Part shown: positions 45,713-52,924 of the stretch, piece after piece
Position numbering within the stretch: the stretch's first letter is position 1
How the letters are laid out: each line of letters begins with the position of its first letter
Assembly (NCBI GenBank): GCA_020638995.1
Contig: JACKHM010000001.1
Span: 3,472,001 to 3,536,000, forward strand
DNA from: Planctomycetaceae bacterium
Lineage (GTDB): Bacteria > Planctomycetota > Planctomycetia > Pirellulales > Pirellulaceae
Direction: 5' to 3'
DNA length: 64,000 nt
Notes under the pieces: generated by a model
The model's input: the letters and a program-made list of their open reading frames with translations, nothing else
Databases searched by the model: none
Told to the model about the DNA's origin: nothing
Translations under genes and position numbers: made by a program

Positions 45713-48283
45713 ATGTCCAGACGTCGATCCACACGCAAAACGCTTCGAATTGAAAGACTCCAGGAAAGGGCATTGATGGCTGCAGACTTAGCGGTCATGC
45801 CTGTCGACACCCTCGACCTGGAAATACAAGTCATGGAAGATGAAGACCTGGCGATTATCCCCGCGGTTTGCCAACTTTGTGTGCAAGACGATCACGGCGA
45901 TACGGTTGCGACAGCCACCGAGATCGATGTTCCCCTTGGGCAAGGTGCAATCGGCGGCACGCTGGAAACTCTGGGCGACCACGATTGGTTTCAGTTCGAG
46001 GCCCAAGCCGGTCATACCTACAACTTCGAGACATTGTTGACCGGATTGCACGACAGCGTAATCACCATTCGTGACGCGAACCTTACAGTTCTTGCCAGCA
46101 ATGATGACATTGACGTGGCCAACGGGAATCTTGCGTCTTCTCTCGAGTGGAGTCCGTTGCGAAGCGGTACTTACAGCATCGAAGTGAGTGGGTTTGCCGA
46201 TGCGCAGACGGGCGGGTATCTGTTGCATTGGGATGTTGAAGCGAATCATGATCTGTCGTTTGTATACCCAGGTGATGGTCAAGACCTGGACTACGGCGGA
46301 ACCTACACGTTCGCCGTTACACCGGTGGCCAATGCAGAAGGTTACATGTTTGGCTTCTACCAGAATGGTCAGCTCGTGACATACCAGTACAACCACGCGA
46401 CCGATCCGGAAGCCGCCGAGTTCGCGATCCACCCTGGAGACCAAGCGCATGCAGATGTCGCTCCAGGTAACGCACAAGTCTATGTTTGGGCTCGTGTCGA
46501 CGGACAATGGACGGCACCTTCAGGTATCAGTATTAACCTGGAAGTTTCTGATGACCACGGCAATGGTCCTGCCAGCGCCACTCCAATCAACGTCGGTGAT
46601 TCGGTTCGTGGGGATCTGGAAGCAAATGGCGACCATGATGTCTTCAGCGTCGACGTGGTGGCTGGGCGGACGTACGAATTCCGAACAGAACTCGAAGGTC
46701 TTCGCGATAGCATCATCACGATCCGCGACGCCAACGGAAATGTCCTTGCCAGCGACGACGATGGTGGAGACGGTCTGGCTTCCAGACTACAGTGGACCGC
46801 GTCGGAAGACGGTACCGTCTACGTCGAAGTGACCGCCTACGCAGATGCGTACGACGGCAGTTACGTCCTGCACACTTCGGTCTTGGATGACCACGGCAAT
46901 GGTCCTGCCAGCGCCACTCCAATCAACGTCGGTGATTCGGTTCGTGGGGATCTGGAAGCAAATGGCGACCATGATGTCTTCAGCGTCGACGTGGTGGCTG
47001 GGCGGACGTACGAATTCCGAACAGAACTCGAAGGTCTTCGCGATAGCATCATCACGATCCGCGACGCCAACGGAAATGTCCTTGCCAGCGACGACGATGG
47101 TGGAGACGGTCTGGCTTCCAGACTACAGTGGACCGCGTCGGAAGACGGTACCGTCTACGTCGAAGTGACCGCCTACGCAGATGCGTACGACGGCAGTTAC
47201 GTCCTGCACACTTCGGTCTTGGATGACCACGGCAATGGTCCTGCCAGCGCCACTCCAATCAACGTCGGTGATTCGGTTCGTGGGGATCTGGAAGCAAATG
47301 GCGACCATGATGTCTTCAGCGTCGACGTGGTGGCTGGGCGGACGTACGAATTCCGAACAGAACTCGAAGGTCTTCGCGATAGCATCATCACGATCCGCGA
47401 CGCCAACGGAAATGTCCTTGCCAGCGACGACGATGGTGGAGACGGTCTGGCTTCCAGACTACAGTGGACCGCGTCGGAAGACGGTACCGTCTACGTCGAA
47501 GTGACCGCCTACGCAGATGCGTACGACGGCAGTTACGTCCTGCACACTTCGGTCTTGGATGACCACGGCAATGGTCCTGCCAGCGCCACTCCAATCAACG
47601 TCGGTGATTCGGTTCGTGGGGATCTGGAAGCAAATGGCGACCATGATGTCTTCAGCGTCGACGTGGTGGCTGGGCGGACGTACGAATTCCGAACAGAACT
47701 CGAAGGTCTTCGCGATAGCATCATCACGATCCGCGACGCCAACGGAAATGTCCTTGCCAGCGACGACGATGGTGGAGACGGTCTGGCTTCCAGACTACAG
47801 TGGACCGCGTCGGAAGACGGTACCGTCTACGTCGAAGTGACCGCCTACGCAGATGCGTACGACGGCAGTTACGTTCTGCACACTTCGGTCTTGGATGACC
47901 ACGGCAATGGTCCTGCCAGCGCCACTCCAATCAACGTCGGTGATTCGGTTCGTGGGGATCTGGAGACAAATGGCGACCATGATGTCTTCAGCGTCGACGT
48001 GGTGGCTGGGCGGACGTACGAATTCCGAACAGAACTCGAAGGTCTTCGCGATAGCATCATCACGATCCGCGACGCCAACGGAAATGTCCTTGCCAGCGAC
48101 GACGATGGTGGAGACGGTCTGGCTTCCAGACTACAGTGGACCGCGTCGGAAGACGGTACCGTCTACGTCGAAGTGACCGCCTACGCAGATGCGTACGACG
48201 GCAGGTACGTTCTGCATACAAGTCTCTTGGCGATTACTCCGCATGATCTCGCGATAGTTGACCTATTTGGAGACGGGCAATAG
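45713..48283 (+). CDS. Exported surface protein with five near-identical PPC-type repeats
   Basis: The ATG at 45713 follows GGGAG; the product is 856 aa. The N terminus is MSRRRSTRKTLRIERLQERALMA, the planctomycete LEPR-type export motif. A first pre-peptidase C-terminal (PPC)-like beta domain follows (DDHGDTVATATEID ... GDHDWFQFEA), then an Ig-like segment (LDYGGTYTFAVTPVANAEGY), then five 112-aa PPC-like repeats, each starting DDHGNGPASATPIN and containing GDHDVFSVDV and SIITIRDANGNVLASDDDGG. A short tail ends the protein, with no anchor or dockerin. PPC domains usually hang on secreted enzymes; here no catalytic domain is seen, so this may be a structural or adhesive protein. Asp-rich loops suggest calcium binding. 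It is terminated by a strong hairpin. Confidence 0.85.
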   Translation: MSRRRSTRKTLRIERLQERALMAADLAVMPVDTLDLEIQVMEDEDLAIIPAVCQLCVQDDHGDTVATATEIDVPLGQGAIGGTLETLGDHDWFQFEAQAGHTYNFETLLTGLHDSVITIRDANLTVLASNDDIDVANGNLASSLEWSPLRSGTYSIEVSGFADAQTGGYLLHWDVEANHDLSFVYPGDGQDLDYGGTYTFAVTPVANAEGYMFGFYQNGQLVTYQYNHATDPEAAEFAIHPGDQAHADVAPGNAQVYVWARVDGQWTAPSGISINLEVSDDHGNGPASATPINVGDSVRGDLEANGDHDVFSVDVVAGRTYEFRTELEGLRDSIITIRDANGNVLASDDDGGDGLASRLQWTASEDGTVYVEVTAYADAYDGSYVLHTSVLDDHGNGPASATPINVGDSVRGDLEANGDHDVFSVDVVAGRTYEFRTELEGLRDSIITIRDANGNVLASDDDGGDGLASRLQWTASEDGTVYVEVTAYADAYDGSYVLHTSVLDDHGNGPASATPINVGDSVRGDLEANGDHDVFSVDVVAGRTYEFRTELEGLRDSIITIRDANGNVLASDDDGGDGLASRLQWTASEDGTVYVEVTAYADAYDGSYVLHTSVLDDHGNGPASATPINVGDSVRGDLEANGDHDVFSVDVVAGRTYEFRTELEGLRDSIITIRDANGNVLASDDDGGDGLASRLQWTASEDGTVYVEVTAYADAYDGSYVLHTSVLDDHGNGPASATPINVGDSVRGDLETNGDHDVFSVDVVAGRTYEFRTELEGLRDSIITIRDANGNVLASDDDGGDGLASRLQWTASEDGTVYVEVTAYADAYDGRYVLHTSLLAITPHDLAIVDLFGDGQ
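46550..48229 (+). repeat. Five tandem 336-bp repeats inside the surface protein gene
   Basis: Units begin at 46550, 46886, 47222, 47558 and 47894; each is exactly 336 bp (112 codons). They are almost identical at the DNA level. The few differences are a C/T change in TACGTTCTG in the later units, GAGACAAAT for GAAGCAAAT in unit 5, and a divergent last end. Synonymous positions are conserved too, so the copies are recent or kept alike by gene conversion. Confidence 0.95.
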
Positions 48284-48357
48284 ACCAACTGCGTCTAGAT
48301 GGGAATCGGCAGTTTCTGTTGGACTACGCCGAGATGTAAAGAGAGATCTCGAAACGC

Positions 48358-48387
48358 AGGACGACCGAGGGCTTCTTCGGTCGTCCT
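48358..48387 (+). terminator. Rho-independent terminator after the repeat protein
   Basis: AGGACGACCGA (48358-48368) pairs with TCGGTCGTCCT (48377-48387) as a perfect 11-bp stem with an 8-base loop, followed by TTCTC. It lies 75 bases after the stop codon. Confidence 0.8.
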
Positions 48388-48636
48388 TTCTCATTTGGAA
48401 CCGTGCGACACTTGTTGCCATGCTTTCAGCGGCAGCACGAACTTGAGTTTGACCGCGCTCAATGCACACCCGTCGTCACGACCTTTGTCGGACCGACAGC
48501 TCTAATATCTTTCGTCGTAACGGATTTTTCGTCAGATAGTCTGCCTACGTGTCGTCGATTGAGTGTTTCTCAAAGTTAAACCAGTAGTGTTTTCACGCGG
48601 TGACACTTCGTTCCATGACAGGCGAATGGCAGGCCC

Positions 48637-48930
48637 TTAGTTCGATATATCGATCCAGGTGTCCTGACTGCCCATGGCGGACGTCTCCTCACGGCCCGAG
48701 ATGAGGTTGGCCTCTGTGACCCTGCTCATCAGGTCTTTCATGTCGCCTGGCAGTATCACGTCTTGGATACCAAACGATACAACACTTATATCCAACTCGC
48801 CCGCGCGGCGACACACTGACTGCTCGATCTCTAGAGCAATAAAGTCTTTGTCCGACAAGAAAAAGTCGAACTTGCGGACGTCGTCGGTCGAGCTGACTGC
48901 CTTTCGCGCGTCGGCACTGGGGATATAAAC
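48637..48930 (-). pseudogene. Slipin (SPFH/band 7) gene remnant
   Basis: The frame encodes VSFGIQDVILPGDMKDLMSRVTEA and ANLISGREETSAMGSQ, the very conserved C-terminal stretch of slipins (usually VTEAKKAAEANLI ... REETAAMRSQ). The five residues between VTEA and ANLI are missing. Upstream, ARKAVSSTDDVR matches the region that normally precedes an ~20-residue helix, but it is joined directly to KFDFFLSDKDF, so a second deletion is present. The N-terminal membrane segment and most of the SPFH domain are absent. Slipins are membrane scaffold proteins; this copy is clearly broken. Confidence 0.8.
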
Positions 48931-49237
48931 AGCGTCTTCACGCGAAGCTGGGTGGGAGGGCGTACATTCCCACGCTGTTTGGGTGTGATCCAGATAAAAT
49001 CTCGGTGGGAAAACTTGGGGGCGTTCTTTTCAGGCCCCCGAAGCGGTTACGAACTGTCTGACTTTTCATGACGGTGGACTCGCTACTCCGACGCGGAACG
49101 AGTCATGGTTGCCGATGGACCGACGCCGGATAGCTAAAAAGGATGCACTCGTCCCGCGCCCATGACGGGCGCGGGACGGGTGCGGTGGCTTTGCATCGGG
49201 TACTTCGCCTTGCTTCCAATTCAAGTTCAGCCGCCGC
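48931..49237. other. Non-coding stretch before the ubiquitin-like operon's last gene
   Basis: About 300 bases with no credible gene. A GC-rich hairpin (CGTCCCGCGCCC ... GGGCGCGGGACGG) around 49150-49180 is a good candidate terminator for the minus-strand operon ending at 49238. Confidence 0.55.
49151..49180 (-). terminator. GC-rich hairpin downstream of the ubiquitin-like operon
   Basis: CGTCCCGCGCCC pairs with GGGCGCGGGACG around a short ATGAC-like loop, about 60 bases past the stop of the last minus-strand gene. Very stable; no long T-tract, so the call is moderate. Confidence 0.55.
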
Positions 49238-49603
49238 TCAAATGCCGCACAGAAACTCAATCAGTTCCTCGCTGGTTGCTCGCTGTGTCGGAGTTAAGGT
49301 CGCGATTCGTTGCAGTCCAACCAACTCGCGAAGCAACGTGGCCCTCGCGTTGCGACGGTCGTTTTCATTGACGTCTGTCGGAAGCAGCGTAGAGGCCGGA
49401 CAGATGCTACTCAAGGCGATATCTCGCCAGTTGGCAACGCAAAGAGACTCAAGACAATCGAGGTGGTATATACAGAATGCTTCTGTGATGCCGACGATGG
49501 TGCCCGGTGTGCTGTCGCCGACTTCACAGACGGTCATGCCATGAGCAACGGCGACTGGCAGCGGGTGATGCCGACGCAGTTGATTCGTTGAAGGTGTCGT
49601 CAT
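49238..49603 (-). CDS. Small unknown protein at the 3' end of the ubiquitin-like operon
   Basis: This 121-aa protein starts at an ATG with GGGAG nine bases upstream. It has a beta-like Val/Gly/Thr-rich first half (HGMTVCEVGDSTPGTIVGIT) and a helical second half ending SEELIEFLCGI. The middle resembles the start of a small regulatory helix (LLRELVGLQRIATLTPTQRATSEEL). I do not recognise the family. It has five cysteines but no CxxC pair. It lies 118 bp downstream of the E1-like gene in the same direction, so it is probably in the operon. Confidence 0.6.
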   Translation of the reverse strand: MTTPSTNQLRRHHPLPVAVAHGMTVCEVGDSTPGTIVGITEAFCIYHLDCLESLCVANWRDIALSSICPASTLLPTDVNENDRRNARATLLRELVGLQRIATLTPTQRATSEELIEFLCGI

Positions 49604-49721
49604 GAAAGACAGCTCCCATGTTGTGTGCCGAGATTGAAGAGATCGAACTTGCGAACGTCTGATCGAGATCGTGACCGTTTTGCGATGCTCGTAGTGAGCA
49701 AGGTCAGGCGAACTGAAATGA

Positions 49722-50372
49722 CTAGCCAATTGCGACTTCACTGGCTAACAGATTCAACGAAAGATCGCAGTCGACAGGAATCCCCCGGAGCCAGCGGGCG
49801 AACTGATGGATCATCAAACCGGCGGAGATGCTGGCCGCATAGATGGTGCTGCGGGAAGTGCAAGAGCCGGTTTGAGCCTCCGACTGTGGGAACAGACAAT
49901 TGGCGTACGCCGATCTGCCGAATTCGTCGGCCACCGTCAGGATGCGAATCGTCTCGCCGAGCATTCGGCCATCGCACCAGAATTGACAGCGAGGCGAGAC
50001 GGTTCGCCAGATCGCCTCGCGTGCGCTGATCGAGTCGACGCAGCAAAATACTACAGGATCTACATACGTTGACGGCCGATAACGACAGTGAATCGTAAGC
50101 ACTTGCATGGCCGGGTCCATCAAGCGGATGTGGGCTCCCGAGGCTTCCACTTTGGATGTGCCGCAATCGGCGTGCAGATAGCCCTGCGTTGTGACGTTCG
50201 TTAGTTCGACCACGTCGAAGTCGATCAATCGCAACTTGGAGATACCAATCGAAGCCAGCTGAATGGCAACTTGCCGTCCGATGGCTCCGACACCGATCAC
50301 CGTGGCCGCGAGTTCGGCGATTCGATCCCGGGGGACGAGGTCGCCTTGGCGTCTAAATCGATCTTCAGTCAA
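49722..50372 (-). CDS. E1/ThiF-like ubiquitin-activating enzyme
   Basis: This 216-aa protein starts at a TTG with GGAGG six bases upstream; this start overlaps the JAB gene stop by 8 bp. It has the Rossmann ATP site VIGVGAIGRQVA, then LIDFDVVELTNVTTQGY (the Asp and Asn-x3-Gln residues that bind ATP and magnesium), and FCCVDSISAREAIW. Later GSCTSRSTIYAASISAG offers a candidate catalytic cysteine in the position used by E1-like enzymes. E1 enzymes adenylate the C-terminal carboxylate of a ubiquitin-like protein and pass it to a cysteine. The adjacent JAB, E2-like and Ubl genes make ubiquitin-like conjugation more likely than thiamine or molybdopterin synthesis. It lacks a separate adenylation-inactive half and a UFD domain, as usual for bacterial forms. 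Confidence 0.88.
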   Translation of the reverse strand: MTEDRFRRQGDLVPRDRIAELAATVIGVGAIGRQVAIQLASIGISKLRLIDFDVVELTNVTTQGYLHADCGTSKVEASGAHIRLMDPAMQVLTIHCRYRPSTYVDPVVFCCVDSISAREAIWRTVSPRCQFWCDGRMLGETIRILTVADEFGRSAYANCLFPQSEAQTGSCTSRSTIYAASISAGLMIHQFARWLRGIPVDCDLSLNLLASEVAIG

Positions 50373-51048
50373 AGTAATCCTCCTTTGTGTATGCGGCTTC
50401 CATTGAGGTAAACCAGTCCGTGTCGTCGTAATCGAGCAGTCGCTCGTCGAGCAGCGAACCGGTGCGGCAATCCCACCACTTGGCATCCATTGAACGAACA
50501 CACTCCAAGTACTCTCGCTCCCAGGCTTCGCAATCCGAGCCGGGGAATTCTGCGGTAAAGTTGATCTCCATTGGAATCGTGATCGCAGCAGCGGGACCGA
50601 CGTTGAACTGCAAACGTGCATAGGTCGCACCGCCCGCGGCGACGATGGCCATGATCGACCAATCCGAACTTCCGAAGCAGCGTGCAAATGTTTCCTCGTC
50701 GGTGTTGCTGGGTTCGGCAGATTTGCCGGGATGAGTGTGAATCCAGACACGAGCAAATTGTTCCGGTCGCCGTCCGGCATCGACCTGCTCGTCGAAGAAG
50801 TCGGCGACCGCCGTGTCGTCGAAGACCACGGTTACGGTCGTGCATTGCTGTTTGACGAGTTGCACGTCTTCGATCAGCAGTGGATCGTCGGCAGACAAGA
50901 TGCCGAAGCCACCGATCTCCGTATCGCCATAGTCACGAAGGAACAACAGTTTGGCCCACGCATGGGGCGTGAACCGAAGCGATGTCCGCTGAGTTGCACT
51001 TCTCTTCTTCCGCCGCTTGGCTCTCGGCACACTTGGGACATTGGTCAT
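50365..51048 (-). CDS. JAB/JAMM-family deubiquitinase-like metalloprotease
   Basis: From the ATG at 51048 the protein is 227 aa; a GTG at 51030 is an alternative and neither has an ideal ribosome binding site. After a basic lead (RAKRRKKRSATQR) the JAB fold begins at LRFTPHAWAKLLFL, with the conserved acidic residue in TEIGGFGIL and the zinc motif HTHPGKSAEPSNTD, an exact H-x-H-x7-S-x2-D JAMM signature. Such zinc peptidases trim ubiquitin-like precursors or remove them from targets. The 5' part overlaps the end of the E2-like gene by about 116 bp in another frame. The 3' end overlaps the E1-like gene. Its natural substrate here should be the 73-aa Ubl, which ends two residues after a glycine. 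Confidence 0.87.
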   Translation of the reverse strand: MTNVPSVPRAKRRKKRSATQRTSLRFTPHAWAKLLFLRDYGDTEIGGFGILSADDPLLIEDVQLVKQQCTTVTVVFDDTAVADFFDEQVDAGRRPEQFARVWIHTHPGKSAEPSNTDEETFARCFGSSDWSIMAIVAAGGATYARLQFNVGPAAAITIPMEINFTAEFPGSDCEAWEREYLECVRSMDAKWWDCRTGSLLDERLLDYDDTDWFTSMEAAYTKEDYFD

Positions 51049-51952
51049 GGGTTTGGCAATCCTCACAGTAAAGAAGTTCACACTCGCTGCACCGTTGCAG
51101 ACAAGTTCGGCAGTAGTACTCGTGACACACTTCGCAGGCTTCCGTGCAGCCGTTGCAGAATCGCTCGGAACATCGCTGGCATCCGTACGAACACTCGCTG
51201 CACAAGTCGGTTTCGCATCCGTAACACGACTCGCGATCCTCCTCGCCCATGGAACATCCGCAGTCTTGGCACGGCATGCCGTGCCATTCCGCGAGCGAGA
51301 CGTAGGCACTATCGGGGTTGTAGGTATCAAGGATCTGCCGCACGATGACGAAGAAGTCGAGCAGCCTTCCTTGATACAGGGCTCGTTCGATCGGCACTCG
51401 TCCCTCGCCCTCGCAGAGCGTGTCGCTTTGAACGTGCGGATGCGTTGTTTGAAAGCTTCCGCTCGCCGGATTCGCATCCAACGCTTCCACGCGGTAGGGC
51501 AAGGCATTGCCGAGCTGACGGCACTCCAGCACAATCGCGAACGACCCGAAGTTGAGATCGTCAAGGATGATCTCCCCAGTCGTGACGGAAAGTTCATCGT
51601 GGCGATGATCGTACTGCACGTTTGCAAATTCAGTTCGCAATGCCACAAGATCACGATACAGGTCGCCAAATGTGATGCGAGGCGGAGGGTCCATGGACAA
51701 ACTCAGTTCCCGTTGCGCGACTGTCAGCCGATCCAGGAGCGTCTTTTGTGCGTCGAGTAATTGCCGATGCAAGCGTCTCGCTGCGTTGTTCCAGCCGCGA
51801 GCGTTCGCCTTGCCGATCCGCCGCGACAACTTCTCGCACTCTAGCCAGGCCGATCTTGGCAACTGTACGGCTGGTTTGTTACTTGAGCTGGTGCGGAGCA
51901 ACTCGAACAATCGCCAAGCGATTCTCTCCAACTCACGATCTCGTCTTGTCAT
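50933..51952 (-). CDS. E2-like conjugating enzyme fused to Cys-rich zinc domain
   Basis: The start at 51952 (GGAG eight bases upstream) gives 339 aa. Residues 1-90 are helical and basic. Residues 95-225 look like an E2/RWD fold: FGSFAIVLECRQLG as a central strand, then THPHVQSDTLCEGEG, where HPHV followed by Cys180 matches the E2 active-site pattern HPN...C. Residues 228-308 hold about twenty cysteines in CxxC pairs (CQDC, CYGC, CSEC, CQRC, CNGC, CEVC, CRTC, CSEC, CEDC, CPKC), enough for several zinc sites; this may be a RING or other treble-clef domain, the fold of E3 ligases. A short variable tail overlaps the JAB gene. It sits between the Ubl and JAB genes. The E2 call is from motif reading; the E3-like role is inference. 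Confidence 0.8.
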   Translation of the reverse strand: MTRRDRELERIAWRLFELLRTSSSNKPAVQLPRSAWLECEKLSRRIGKANARGWNNAARRLHRQLLDAQKTLLDRLTVAQRELSLSMDPPPRITFGDLYRDLVALRTEFANVQYDHRHDELSVTTGEIILDDLNFGSFAIVLECRQLGNALPYRVEALDANPASGSFQTTHPHVQSDTLCEGEGRVPIERALYQGRLLDFFVIVRQILDTYNPDSAYVSLAEWHGMPCQDCGCSMGEEDRESCYGCETDLCSECSYGCQRCSERFCNGCTEACEVCHEYYCRTCLQRCSECELLYCEDCQTHDQCPKCAESQAAEEEKCNSADIASVHAPCVGQTVVPS

Positions 51953-52018
51953 GCTGAAACTCCAGAGTAGAAGGAACGACCGGCCGGGATGTGCGTCCCG
52001 GCCGGTCATGGTTGCTGA

Positions 52019-52240
52019 CTAGAGGGCACCTTCGATCTTTCGTGCGGTGATGCTGATGCGATCACCTTCTTGGAGCACTTGCTCGCGATGGCTCGGCAAG
52101 CGGTTCACACGAATCAGATAGTCGTTGGGCCTGCCGGACTTCACTTGCTGGGTAAACAGTTGCTCGACGGTTGTTCCGGCTTCGACGTCAATGAAGTCGG
52201 CGAAACCGGCTCCGTCGTTGCTGATTATTAAGACGCGCAT
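52019..52240 (-). CDS. Ubiquitin-like beta-grasp modifier (Ubl)
   Basis: This 73-aa protein has the strand-turn-strand-helix layout of ubiquitin/ThiS/MoaD: MRVLIISND, FIDVEAGTTVEQLF, YLIRVNR, and LQEGDRISITARKIEGAL. The LQEGDRISI segment is the usual penultimate strand of the fold. It ends E-G-A-L, so a glycine (G71) would become C-terminal only if two residues are removed, a job for the JAB peptidase next door. ATG at 52240 has AGGAA about six bases upstream. It lies 66 bp upstream of the E2-like gene in the same direction. ThiS or MoaD function is unlikely because no thiamine or molybdopterin genes are nearby. Confidence 0.87.
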   Translation of the reverse strand: MRVLIISNDGAGFADFIDVEAGTTVEQLFTQQVKSGRPNDYLIRVNRLPSHREQVLQEGDRISITARKIEGAL

Positions 52241-52387
52241 GGGGTTCCTTTCGGTGGGAGTAGTGGAGAGTGGCGTCGCCTACTGCGATGCCTGCGTTTT
52301 CGGCGGCGCTGTTGTCGCGAGCCGCGTGTGCGACCGGCACGAAGCTGTAAGTTGTGAGCATGCCGACTGTCTTCGGTAGAGCCGTAG

Positions 52388-52570
52388 TTAGCAGAGAGCC
52401 AGATCACGGGCTGCTCCTTCCGCGGCAAGATCACGCTCTGGTTCGTGAACGTCGTCGACGAATGTGAAGTCTCTGGGAGCTTCCTCGATCGAGAAGCCGT
52501 ATCGCTTGATGGTCGCGATGGTCTCGTTGGTGACTCGGGCGACGGCACGGTTAATGTCGGATTGCTGCAT
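52388..52570 (-). CDS. Small unknown protein (60 aa) in the ubiquitin-like operon
   Basis: MQQSDINRAVARVTNETIATI is an amphipathic helix, followed by KRYGFSIEEAP and an acidic, Asp/Glu/Ala-rich tail. The ATG is preceded by AAGGAAA eight bases upstream. No known domain is recognised. Its place between the Ubl and the 80-aa protein, same strand, argues that it is a real operon member. Confidence 0.68.
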   Translation of the reverse strand: MQQSDINRAVARVTNETIATIKRYGFSIEEAPRDFTFVDDVHEPERDLAAEGAARDLALC

Positions 52571-52672
52571 GGTTGTTTCCTTGTGAATGAGAACAAGAAG
52601 TGAAGAAACCCCAGCGACACATCACGAAGATGTGCCGTTGGGGCGATAGAAGTAGTTGCGGGAGTGAATGGG

Positions 52673-52915
52673 CTAGGAACGCAGAAGCCAGTGGCATTCC
52701 AGCCATTGGCGTTCTGCGGCCAAAGCTTGGCTACGAAGTGTGAACGGTCCCAGCGTTGGTCCGTTCACGATGGCGAGGTCGGCGAACCAGTTGCCAACGT
52801 CATCGGGTTCGACCATCGATCCTCGTTCAACCGACATCTGGCCGAGTTTGCGAAGATCGATCAACTCGTCGTAAAGGCAGCGGACGTGACCGTTGGGTTG
52901 GATTAACAGTTGCAT
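52673..52915 (-). CDS. Small unknown protein (80 aa) in the ubiquitin-like operon
   Basis: The ATG at 52915 has GTAGGAG six bases upstream; an ATG two codons earlier is too close to it. The sequence is QLLIQPNGHVRCLYDELID, then a short region with GNWFADLAIVNGPTLGPF and a tail rich in Trp and Leu (ERQWLECHWLLRS). It looks like a small alpha/beta protein. It starts 9 bases after the end of the next gene upstream, so the two are co-translated. I do not recognise the family. Confidence 0.7.
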   Translation of the reverse strand: MQLLIQPNGHVRCLYDELIDLRKLGQMSVERGSMVEPDDVGNWFADLAIVNGPTLGPFTLRSQALAAERQWLECHWLLRS

Positions 52916-52924
52916 CGTCATCTC

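Noticed and set aside
46845..48176. Repeated 107-aa, 69-aa, 68-aa and 61-aa frames on both strands
   Set aside because: They recur at 336-bp spacing as shadows of the repeat array in the real frame.
46550..48229. CRISPR array or short-repeat array
   Set aside because: Units are 336 bp, contiguous, in frame and protein coding; there are no spacers.
49722..52240. Thiamine or molybdopterin sulfur-carrier genes (ThiF/ThiS, MoeB/MoaD)
   Set aside because: The E1-like and beta-grasp proteins sit with a JAMM peptidase and an E2-like protein and no cofactor biosynthesis genes.
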